Below, in pieces: positions 32,771 through 43,800 of a DNA stretch of 64,000 nucleotides. This DNA comes from Verpa conica (taxonomy: Eukaryota; Ascomycota; Pezizomycetes; Pezizales; Morchellaceae), in assembly GCA_033030425.1 (NCBI GenBank), contig JAUFSD010000007.1:248001-312000 (forward strand), given 5' to 3'. Under the pieces are notes generated by a model. The model saw only the letters and a program-made list of their open reading frames with translations. It did not search any database and had not been told where the DNA came from. The position numbers and the translations under genes are program-made. Every line of letters begins with the position of its first letter. The stretch's first letter is position 1.

Positions 32771-33421
32771 ATATGATGATGGAAGGAGCACGCTCAGGTC
32801 ATGATTGGTGCGACCGGTATTTAAGGCTCGTTTGAAATGCTAGCTGTGAAGTAATCATAAGAAAAGGAAAAATAAAGGAGCCAATAACACTTTTAATTCA
32901 TATTGATGATCTCGAATACACCCTGAGCCGCAGGCTTGCCCCGAAACTAAAGTGACTCACATTTACCCAGAACTCTTTCATGCATGTATCTCAGAGATTA
33001 GAGATTTCTTTTTAATACTAATGTATCCGCTTGCTAATTATGTAGTCTAAGGAAACGAGAATACACTGCTTCAGAAATAGGTTTAAACCGGCATCATTGT
33101 CTCTCACTCGACTATTGGAACTCCCCACGCTCTAGGAGTTGTGCCACGGTGTTCTGGGTTGCTGTTAAACTCCGCAACGGGGCAGCTATCTGCAAGCCGG
33201 GGTCAGCAGGAGGTCCGTGGGGACTTGTGGCCCGGAATTTGCCAACTGTTTAGTGGTCCGGTATCGGCCAATTGGCCAGCAGATTGACGTATTGGGTGCT
33301 CTATTGGACAGCAAGCGATAAATGGTGACAGCAGCACAAAGCCATAGTAATTGAGTTATATCTTGGCAGAATTCTTCAGGGATACACCCCCTTCTCACTT
33401 CATAAACTCCTAGAACAGTAC
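32771..33421. other. Intergenic after NmrA-like gene
   Basis: 651 bp, no gene seen. Mixed composition with a GC-richer middle (33110-33260). The minus frame at 33186-33398 has no family resemblance. Confidence 0.45.
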
Positions 33422-34007
33422 ATGCTAGTTGATTATCACTATCGCCATCACCAACACCCCACCATACTTTCAGCAGCTTTCGAAACTATGGAGACTGAAA
33501 AGATAAGACAGCCACGAGAGAAGCTAAATGCAAGGCCACTTGCAGTCTGGATTCTTCTCGGCGTTACAATGGAGGAGAGAGCAAATATCCTAGATGGTAT
33601 GGATCACTAATCACTTAAAGAGCCTTCCTAACTGCAGTGATAGTTGTTCAAGAGGTCTACGATAAACATAGGCTCGGCGACCAAGATACCGGCTTCACCA
33701 GGATTCCAAAACACTTTCTCGCCGAAGCGAAGTCGGACCTGATCAGGAGGTTACCACTAGTATTCGAAAAATGCGAAACGGATTGGTTTGCAGATTGGGC
33801 ATTGAACCGGCGACATCTGAAGAGAAACAGGAAGAAACAAAGCACCCCAGAGCAGCAACGTTCAGAAGTTTCAACTACTGAAAAATTTGATGTGCAACCT
33901 ATATCTAGCGGAGCATCGACTTGTAGTGGAGACACAGGTATGCCACTGATCATTTTTAACTGAACAATACTAATGAAAATCCTTCAGGTCACTTTAGGCC
34001 ATGGTAG
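33422..34007 (+). CDS. Unrecognised small protein, three exons
   Basis: I do not recognise a family. Model: 33422-33596, 33638-33937 and 33988-34007 (introns 41 and 50 nt), 164 aa; an internal ATG at 33488 would give 142 aa and is equally plausible. Reasons to call it: donor GTATGG with acceptor CTGCAG, donor GTATGC with branch TACTAAT and acceptor TTCAG, and closing phases. The first intron is unusually short. The product is predicted helical and charged: ARPLAVWILLGVTMEERANI, FLAEAKSDLIRRLPLVFEK, DWFADWALNRRHLKRNRKKQ, then a Ser/Thr-rich tail. The basic RRHLKRNRKK could be a nuclear signal. It sits at the edge of an AT-rich block, which is typical of lineage-specific genes. Confidence 0.55.
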
Positions 34008-35112
34008 CAGGAAGTAAAACTCCTCCAGTAGGTGGCGATAGGCTCCATCTTGTTTAATTTTTTATTCTAGTGTTTACTACTTTCCTATCTTCAGGTTGTT
34101 GAGCGTTCTATCAGGCTTAGTTATGTAGGATAGACTTGGAATTCAGTAAAAAAAGTTATTAGCAGTACTCAAACAGTACTTGATAAACTCAATAGTTAAG
34201 CTACATCGTAAAATCAAACCTTCAACCTGGGGTATCTATTAAGTCTAAGAATTATTTCTAGATTTTCTTTTGTCGTCGTGATTTAAGGATTCATGTGCGT
34301 TGTTGCAGCTCAGCCACCAGGTTAAGTATTGTAATCGCGACTTAGCTACTAAACGAAGCTCCAAGAACAGATTCTATTAGCTCTAGAACGAATCGGCCAC
34401 GGCAGAGGCGTGTGTCACTGAGTAAGCAGCACCCTCATGAAAAGCAATGTTCTATAGTAGAATGACTATTAAGCGCGATGATGTTTTATCAAAGGAATAT
34501 CACGCCACTAGTCTAGACCTACATAATCGCCTAAGCAGCGGTCACGGGCTATCACTCGGCGGCCATCAGTGCGGTCACGCTAGACCGACCATCAGAGACT
34601 AAGTCGTTGATACTCTACGCAGAAAACTAGTACTTAACCAAAGTGCAAGTCCTGAATGCAAAGTCTTTATTGGACGCGATAACCAACCGGCTAGTGAGAA
34701 AAGCACCCTGGTGCTTTCGCCTACCACATATTTTCATTGGGAAAATAAATAAAAAATAAAAAAAAATAAAAAGTTGAGATGTCCTGTGGCCATCTAGAAT
34801 TATAAGCGAGTTTATGACAGCTAGGGGAGTATTGACAGGTTGTAGAAGGGGGGGGGGTTTTCGATATGTGCCGCGGGTAGTTCCCGACCACATAGAGTAT
34901 AACGATAACCTGGGTGTTTCCCGCTTCTGCATTCTATTATTTCTTTTCTTTTTCCTTCTTTTCTTTTATGTTTCTGCTGAGAGAAAAAAGTCAACTGATT
35001 AAGCTGCCGGTGTGGTTAGGTAGTCGAATCAGAATCAAAAGAGAAAGCTGAATGTTAAGCTTGGTTTTTTTTTTTTAGACAGCAACAAACCAACGGAAGA
35101 TCATGTTAGCGT

Positions 35113-35143
<31 letters not shown>

Positions 35144-36439
35144 CTCTTTCTACCTACCATTGGGAATGCTGAATCTAGGTAAGCCTATCATAGATGTACA
35201 CCAGTCTTCACCGCCTAAGTACCGTTAATATCTCAATGATTAGTAAATAGACCCCATGAACAACGAAGCTAGTGACTCGAGACAACAGTGATATCTACCA
35301 AATCGGCCGTCGCATGCCCTGAATAAAAAGTAGCCAATAAGTACCTTACCCCACACCGTAACCACCCCACCCCCCGTTCGCTTCGTTTAGGGTACATGAA
35401 GCAGAAGAACCTGTAGGAACAGGAAAGAATTTTTTTTATGACCTGGTGATTATGGAGAGGTCAGGGAGAGATGCTGTTTTTGAGCAACTTTATACGATCC
35501 TTAATCGATCGCCCAGTTGCTTATCTGGGCCCAATAGACTGGACTATCGGGGTTGGCCCCCAAGCCAGTCGCTTATCGCGTTGGATTCCCCAAGTGGCTC
35601 CTCCAGTACATCACGGGCTATCCATCACGTCATGTAACTTTATCTCAGCCTCCTATCCCATCCCTGTCTAACTCTCCGGTGGAAACGGGATACCATCTAA
35701 GTGGTTGTAAAGCTGCAGGTGGTTTTTTTTTTTTTGGATAACTTGTAAAAAGTTTTTCATTGTGGATACCGCAACGACCCATAGGACCACCGCAATACGA
35801 AGGTAAATACATTAGGTTTAGCAATTACATAACTTTCGAGATATGATAAAATAAGGTAGGAAACCGCGGGATTTCTTCCACACCTCTCTTCTCAAGTCAG
35901 AAGAGTGAAATGCAACCCAGATTACACCCCGGCCAAGACCCATAACCAACCTAACCCCTACCCCTACTTATTACGCCTGTTCTTTGCCATTCAAATATAA
36001 GAAAGTAATATGAACGCTAGAAACCAGGAAGAAGAATAAAGAAGCTGATACCACAGCAAAAGTTAAATAAAAGACTCCAAACCAGTGAGCGTGAAGTATG
36101 ATATTCTCGACGCACCACTCCTCATCAGAAAGCATAAAGGAAATATAAAAAAATCCCTAAAGGTCATTACATGGGTAAGTTTAATCATTAGATCTTGCCC
36201 TCTAAGATCAAAAGAAACAGGGCTTCAAAAAATATAGAAAAAAATATAAACATAAAGAAGTTGAAAACCCAAACACCGTCCCATGATCGCCATGACCCAT
36301 AAACACACAAAAACAGGGAGAAGGCTAAACGCAGAGAACAAAAAGGGGTCTAGTGACAAAAGAAAAGACACTTAACCTCGAGCCCTTTCATTTTCGAGCG
36401 AGGCTGGTGTCGCGTATACGAAGCAGCAGCCACCAGTTA
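34008..36439. other. Intergenic AT-rich region
   Basis: 2.4 kb between the unrecognised gene and the AUR1 stop. AT-rich with A-runs (34740-34775), G-run (34848-34857), T-runs (35069-35078, 35724-35735) and a TTTC microsatellite. Small frames here are not supported. Positions 36000-36439 probably hold the AUR1 3' UTR. Confidence 0.5.
35112..35150. repeat. (TTTC)n microsatellite
   Basis: About eight TTTC units in a row, with one CTC interruption near the right end. Directly visible. Confidence 0.9.
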
Positions 36440-37928
36440 TCAAACGCGATCTGATACCTCAGTGTTATCAGAAATTTCGTTCGCAGATTCCCAGAATCCG
36501 GCTGTATCATCAACCGGGGTCCTGCATCCGGAGAAAACAGACGAAGAAGATGCTGAAGTCCATTCATCATCCTCAGAGTGGTAGTCTCCATCGAGGTCAT
36601 GGAGGCTGTATATAGGGTCGAAGGAGTAGCTGTTGCCAATTTCAACAAAGTCGTAATCCCAGCGAAATTCTTTATCTTGTTGGCATCGGGGTAAGAAGTT
36701 GACCTTCGCAATGTAAAAGACCGCAGCAGCAACTATAAAAAAAAATCATTAGTCTCTTGTTTATTAATTGATAGGGGATTAAATTTAAACATACGTGAAC
36801 TACCAGCAATCAAATCAACAGCATAGTGGTGCTGGAGATACAGTGTGGCCCACCAAATCCACGCAATGTGTCCATAAAAGACCCATCGCAGACGGGGGAA
36901 GACCTGAGCCAAAAACAAAGCCTCAATGGTAGCCCACCCAGCGTGTAAAGATGGCATGGCTCCAAAGACCATAGGGGATGCATTGAATGATGATGAATAC
37001 ATATCAATGCCAAACAGCTTATCAATGCGAGCAAGCCCTGCAGGATTACCAGGCATAGAATAATTCGCAGGAGAAAATCCGTTGATATTTTGATACCCTG
37101 AGATTGAAGGTTAGTAGTGTTTTAGAGAAATTAGAGCTAAAGTAAAACAACTTACATGGTGGTGCGCATGGGAAAAACAATTGGATAGACACGCCAATAA
37201 TATTCATATAGCCAAAGCTACGAGAGAAAACATTGATAGTCCCTGGTGCGCCCCAGATGAAAAGGGCAGCTGCAGTGAGAAAGGGGCTCACGTAGTGGAT
37301 AACCCCATAAGGCAGCCACGCCAAAACATCAAGCACCATATTCTTATGCGCCGACAAGATATTGCTAAGATTTGCGCCATAGATGATGTTTTCAAGGGCT
37401 GGAAGAACACGGACCCAGATATGTGGGCGGATCTCTGCTGGGATATATCTATGTTGAAAATTAGGCTTGCACATCACATCGGGAACAAAAATTGATAGCT
37501 TACTTGCATGAGATAAAAAACACCAACCAACTTAATACAGGCAAGAAAGGCAGAAAAAACTGTCTTGTGATTGGCAAGAGCATAGCAAGCATTAAAAGAC
37601 TTGATACTGCAGTTTTGACGAGTGGCCCTGGGCTCTCCATGATAGACAAGCAGAAAATGCCTAAGATGATAAGAAGTACATATTGACCATCATAAAGAGA
37701 CCATTTGTGCGCACGCAGCGACCGGATGGTATCTGATGGACTAAATGAGGTCTCCAATGCCGCCAGAGAAGCCCCAGGCGACTGGCCACTTCTCATGCGC
37801 GACCCAATTTTCCTCTTCATCCTATTGAAGCCTGGTATCGACGGCCATCCTACCAAGGTTTGTTTGGTGAATGTTTTGGAATGGGTGTCCAACATTGCAG
37901 GAAACAGTTTCGAGGTTGGAGACTTCAT
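36440..37928 (-). CDS. AUR1: Inositol phosphorylceramide synthase catalytic subunit (Aur1)
   Basis: Transfers phosphoinositol from phosphatidylinositol to ceramide in the Golgi; essential in fungi and the target of aureobasidin A. Exons 37928-37504, 37448-37156, 37097-36795 and 36732-36440 (introns 55, 58 and 62 nt), 437 aa. Multi-span PAP2-fold protein. Motifs are RVLPALENIIYGANLSNIL, LDVLAWLPYGVIHYVSPF, FPCAPPWYQNINGFSPANYS, PAGLARIDKLFGIDMYSSSF, GAMPSLHAGWATIEALFLA and the catalytic LYLQHHYAVDLIAG. Exon 4 encodes the cytosolic tail (NFLPRCQQDKEFRWDYDFVE) and ends NTEVSDRV. A Tyr follows the conserved His where yeast has Phe158 (see findings). The gene is complete. Confidence 0.95.
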
Positions 37929-40858
37929 CGCGTCGAATAGGAGTGTAAGGAGGTTGCTATGGGGCTGCGTTGATGGTTGCTAGGCCAGGATGCTAGCTCG
38001 GTTGACGTGAGGTTGAGGAGTGAGAAGGGGTGAAGAGGATAAGGAAGGAAGAGCAGAAGAAGAGAACCCCAAGGCATATATCTATGTAATGGCTGACTGG
38101 CCGCCGGAAGTGCGACGACGCGTGGAACTCGCGCGTTTGTCTGACACGGAACAGTTTATTGGAGGCTGGGCGTCAAAATAAGGTACGAGGTAGTACAGCC
38201 TGCGCCACGAGTTACCGCTTACGCATAACTGACAGCCAGCCCTGGTTAGCCCTCATATTGTCCAATCTCCCGCCGCCCCCTTATGGAAACGCCCACTGTG
38301 CCCCGGCAGCTGGCAGGCGGTAAATCACTCGCTTGCTAAATTGCGACCTTGTTGAAACCGGGTCCTGACCGTTCCGAGGCCAAGTTTGTATTTTGTATGC
38401 GGAAAATGGTCCGACTTCCGGTGTCCGAATACGTCGTTTTCGTGGTTTTTTTTCCTTCCCCAGCCTATTCAGGAGGCCCTAAGCCTATGGGGCTATTGAG
38501 GTATTTACACTCGGGTTCGGAGCTCGGCTACTGTAGCAGATACTATTGCCAAATCTAACGCAGAGCCGTTATGAAGAGATTTAAGGAGCTGCGAGTCATT
38601 CATTGTGAAGTGTTTGTTCGCAACGTTTATTGTTCGCAGATCATCAGCCTTACCACACGGTGTCACAAGAGACAACTTTATTTAATTCGTGCAACATGTA
38701 AGCCTCCATGACGCGTACCGAAGTAATGAGGGTGGGCGGGGCAGCAACAAACATTTCTTAGCTCGTTTCCGTAGGTCAGGTTCCCATTGATCGTCCACCT
38801 TCATGCATAAAATACCCTGAATATTACATGTAGGTATACGTATACTAAGGATCTTGGCTCGGCTTAGCTTTTGATAACAATGAAGGATACGAGATATTCC
38901 TAGAAATTTATTATAAACTACTATAGGCAAAACTAGTAAAAATGAAGGTCTTTAGCATCAATTTACCTACTATATGTCTCTAATAGAGGATTCATCGCAA
39001 GTATAATAATTTACTACATACTAAAGTCTATTAGAGGTAAGACGTAAATAATTGAGCAAAAATCTAGTCTGGTACAGCCCTATTCGCAAATCTCGCAAAA
39101 CAACCCCTTAGAGAATAAGTCAGCCATGTCTTGTAGACTCTATCGCTTAATTATGTTCTGGGCCAAGTGTTTTTGGTCCTTGGCTGCCCTAATAGAGCAC
39201 CGTCAGATATTATTGGTAAGCAGTATCACTCAACTCTATACTTGGAGTGGATAATATATCTTGAGAGACTCGGGGGCTTGGATCTATGCATTGTATCTTT
39301 AGTTATAATAACCAACTTAGTATCGTAGATATTTAATAAGTGATGTATGGCTAGCAATTATGCGTGCTTAAAAGAGGGCTAGACTAAGGCCAATAGAGCA
39401 ACTCGAACTGGAGGGGGTTGTCAAAGGCACGAATTAGGCGGGAAGACATAGGTTGTGTTGGTCCTGGTCTATAGAAACGTGTTCGGTACAAGTGTCTAGT
39501 CGAAGAGGGAATGGATTCATCGGTAAATATAGTGAAAGAGGTAACTGGAGCACAAAAAAAGATAGCTAATGATAATACTACATGTAGTCTCAGCTAGGCA
39601 TTAATAATAGCACGTGATGGTCAGGTCTACAAGAACTACCCTAACCCTGAGGCGTACCAGCGAGGCTGGATCCAAGACAGCCAGCCAGCCAAGCACTCAA
39701 GCTGATACCCTACTGGTTCTAGATTTATTATTTGTGCGCTTATAAATTCGTATGATAGCCGCTGTAGGAACTCGGGTTATATAACTACAACTGATTAAAT
39801 ATATACCTACAATTACATAAATATAGAGACAGAAAGCTACATGCAGCGTACGCTGAAGAGGATTTGGGGATGCTGCTACACCCCAGATCCGAGGCTTTGG
39901 TACCTCATATTCTCAGCGGAGATTCTAGTATTGACCATAGCGTCTTACCCGTACCCTTGGTTCTCGGACTCGTACCGCATACCATTACGGTAGGCAACAA
40001 GTACATATCTAAAAATATAATTCCTGAGCAGGGAATATTTATACGATGTGGAGGCCTTGGTAAAGTATATTGGTGAGGCTATTCGTCCCCGAGTACGTAT
40101 TGCCCGCAGCGAGTACTTCGGCGTCTATATAAAGGTGGCGCAGTAAATGTGACCGGTAGCAAAACCTCCAACCACAGCCCCAACCGCCATACAATAGATT
40201 ATACACGAGGTTAGGGTTTTGGGGTTACTCGGGTAGTATTATGGAGAAGCTGCGGCATAGGGGCTGTGGGGTGTGAAACATGGGGTATTCGTTTCTGTAT
40301 GAGTATCCCTGCCTTGGGTGGTGCCCACAAGTTGGACGCCTATTACAGTCTAGGGGAAGCCTTAGACACTACGTTTGCACGAGGAAAGCTCCGGGGGGGC
40401 CCTAAACAGCGTGATGCTTTAGGTATTTAGGATCGCGGTCGGGGAGGGAGTGGCTGAGTAATCTCTTCTCTAATGAAACGTGAGGGGTTTATTTTTGCGT
40501 TGATATTGTTTCTAGAGAATCTGTAGTTATTAAAAGCACTATCTAGGTTTAGTGGGACTAGCGCTAAAGAAGATGAACACTTTAGGAGCCACAGCCTTAT
40601 CATTGGAGGGTATAATAATTCCCCAAACCACTAACGCAATAACTATAAATTCTCTCTATCCATGATTTAAGACGTATGTAAAAGATCCCTACCCTCTACC
40701 AAGAATACAACTAACACAGCGGTTGAACACCAAGCGATACCCACGTAACTAGCTCGCTACAGAAGCAAAAGAAGAAAGAGGCAGAAAGTTTGATAATAAA
40801 ACAGGTATATAAAGAGAAACCACGCCGTCCCACGCATCCGAAAGTAAAATATTCATGT
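37929..40858. other. AUR1 upstream region and gene-free AT-rich block
   Basis: 2.9 kb. The first roughly 450 bp are GC-balanced AUR1 promoter. From about 38.8 to 40.8 kb the sequence is AT-rich, without ORFs above about 80 codons. Positions 39640-39655 contain CCCTAACCCT, only two telomere-like units. Likely degraded repeat DNA (inference). The last roughly 150 bp should hold the TOR 3' UTR. Confidence 0.5.
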
Positions 40859-43800
40859 TTACCAGAAAGAACACCAACCTAGTAGGAGTAGAGCGTTAGT
40901 AAGAGAGAAAAGCATGTATAGGAGGGCTACAAAAAGTATAGCTTACCGATGTAGTGCTGGCACAAGTTCTCCAAATTCGTCGCTTGGTCGATCAGTCTAG
41001 CGACCTGTTTCGGAATCTCTAGCTCTTCTCCCACCTTGAAATCCGTACCTATATAGTAAATTCTTGGTAAGTTTCTGGCATAAATAATGGGAAGATAAAT
41101 GAAATACCTGTAAGTTTCGCCTTGACACGTTCAAGTACCTGAAGTGCACGTTCATTCTGCTGTTCAGGCTTTCGTTGACCGTTTTCTACCCAGTAATTAG
41201 TATTTCGAATAAACCCAAGGCAGGGCGAATTGAGCATACCGTGATCATCGCCATCAACGGAGAGGTTCCGTAGCCTCATAATCTCAGATTGGTCCAACAC
41301 CGCGATAACACTCCTCCTCCGCTCCCCAGGCACACTCGGTCCAATCTCCGCTGGGCTCTCTTTAGTCCCCAACCTCCAGTGCATTAAAGGATCGTGCATG
41401 AAAGCCTCTAACACAGCCATAAGTGACTCCTTATTCTCCCTCAAAACTTTCATGACTGCCTCGCAAGTAGTTCTGAAACTACCCTCGATATTGCTGACTT
41501 CCATCGCGTATGTCAACATACGCGTCAATCTAAACGGCACCTTCTCTGGATATTTTTCACGGTGCATAGCGACCTCAAAACAATCACCGAAGTCGATGTG
41601 AACAACCTTTCCAGTGATTCTATCAAGCATCAAATTAGAGGGATGTCTGTCACCAAGTCCAAGAATATATCCGACCATTGACATGACACCCAAGGATCTA
41701 GTGTAATTGGTACGGCGGTCTAGCCATGCCTCAGAGCTTTTACTCTTGAGCCAGAGAACACGGTATAGATCTTGACCGGTAGTGTTGTCCAAAGCATAAC
41801 CGAAGACTTCAACTTTCTGCATTAGCGTCAAGTTATCGTAGTCAGGAGCCATTTGCAACATAATTCTATGTTCGATATTCAAAAGGATCTTCCTGCTCTC
41901 TCTATATTCCCTGATCAAGACGTGAAGAGTATCACTGTTTGGTACCCATCCTAATAGACCCGAGTTTTGCGAGAGCGGGATGACCGGGTACTGGTGGATG
42001 TTCAAGTGACGTTTGAAACATTCCGAGTCAACTGATAGCAATGTGTTTACTAGACCGAAAAGCTGCATCACACGTTCATCCTGTCGAATATCTTCATGTC
42101 CCTTCAAGAGGTACTGGTAAGAGTTTCCGTCGCTTCCCTTGATGGTCAATTTACGAGGCCTCTGCTTGGAGGAGATGACGCTCAACGTAGGCTCAAAGCC
42201 CATAATCTTCACAATGGCTTTACCAGTTTCGTAGGTTCCTACTGAAATTTAGAGCTGTATCTTTGTTTTAGAGAAGAAGGCGGCTTACCAGGTACTGCTA
42301 AATCAAGGTCTTCAGCATGTAGGAGTTTGGGGGATACGTATTGTAAATCAAGAGAGTTCAGCTGAGGTAATTGTTTTGTTATTTTACGGAAGACCTAAAG
42401 CACAAATAATATTAACATAATAGCTCATAGTAGCCTATCTCAATGAGGAGTTAAATTTATCTCACCTGGTAATAAAGATCCCATGCTTGGTTGAGGTCCC
42501 CAACTTCATTAGTCCTCTTATATGCCATACAACACTCCTTCGCCTCGTGCAAGTCTCTACCAAAAGCCTGGTGGAACGAAATTTCCCTTAAGGTTTCCGG
42601 GCCCTGGAATATATTAATTAGAATATCACTTTGACTAGGAACCGAGAAACATACCCTCTCTAACATATCATGCAGTGGTTCAAGGGTCTTGAACATCATC
42701 TCGATGTTATGATCCCCAAAATACAATCTCGAAGCCTCCTCTAGGCCTTCATGCCAAAGTTCATGCCACAAGACAGCAACTCGGATTAGCTCCTGGCTAA
42801 CAATATCTGCCTGATCCACTAGTTTAGGACTATGGGCCTTCATGCTGTCCATTATCTGAGCAGCCGACTTTTGACGCCTAGACAAAGTCGATTTTGACGC
42901 GACTGTCAATGGATACACCAAAGCCTGTGGATGTGCCCTTCCGACCTCAGCCAAAAGCTGGTGGATCGAGTGCCTCACTATTGCATCTGGCTGGTTAATC
43001 CTAGCAATAAGCTGTGGGATAATCTCCAACCAAGTATCAATGCTAACAGAATTAAATCCCTCTGTAACAGCCACGTTTACCTCCGGATGCCCACCATGTG
43101 CAAACCACAACGTCAATAGTCGAAGAGTATCCTGTAGGGAGCTTCCAGCAGAAAGCGAAATTGACCTGAAGAAACCGTTCACAGCAGGAATGACATGATC
43201 TCTGACCATCTCCTGGTTGAGATGTGTGTTTTCCCTACCCTCAGCTGCTGTAGCCGCAGTTACGACCTCGAAGTTTGCAAGAGCCCAGGCATGCCATGCT
43301 TTATACCAGTCCTTGTGGAATTGAGTTGCCTTGTGGTATGAGTCCAGGATCTTGTGGGCAGTATGAGGTTCTGCATGCCAGGACTTGTACAACGAGATCT
43401 GCCATTCACCCTGCTTTAGGTAGCATCTTGCAAGAAGACGAGTATGCTCATCCTCAAGACCCGGGATTAGCGCTTGTGACGGGGGTACACCGTGGTGGAC
43501 CATTACGTTGGTAAGATTCATTCTCAAGTCTTTCGATAGTGAATCAGTGAACTCGAAAAGGTGTCTGATGGCTTCCTGCTGTTGTCCAGTAGCCCACATA
43601 AACTTCAATCGTGCATATGTGACTTGAGGGGGTACCGATGTTCCCGAGATGTTCCCGATACTTTCATTTTGAGGAAGCAAAGAGTTTAGTGATTTCTCAG
43701 CAAGGCCAATTCTTCCAGACTTTCTGCAAAGGTTCGAGAATTTGATCCACATATCCATATTTTCTTTTGGCGAGATGACAAGTGCGCGGACTTTGAGCAT

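Noticed and set aside
39640..39655. CCCTAACCCT as interstitial telomere repeat
   Set aside because: Fewer than two full units; expected by chance.
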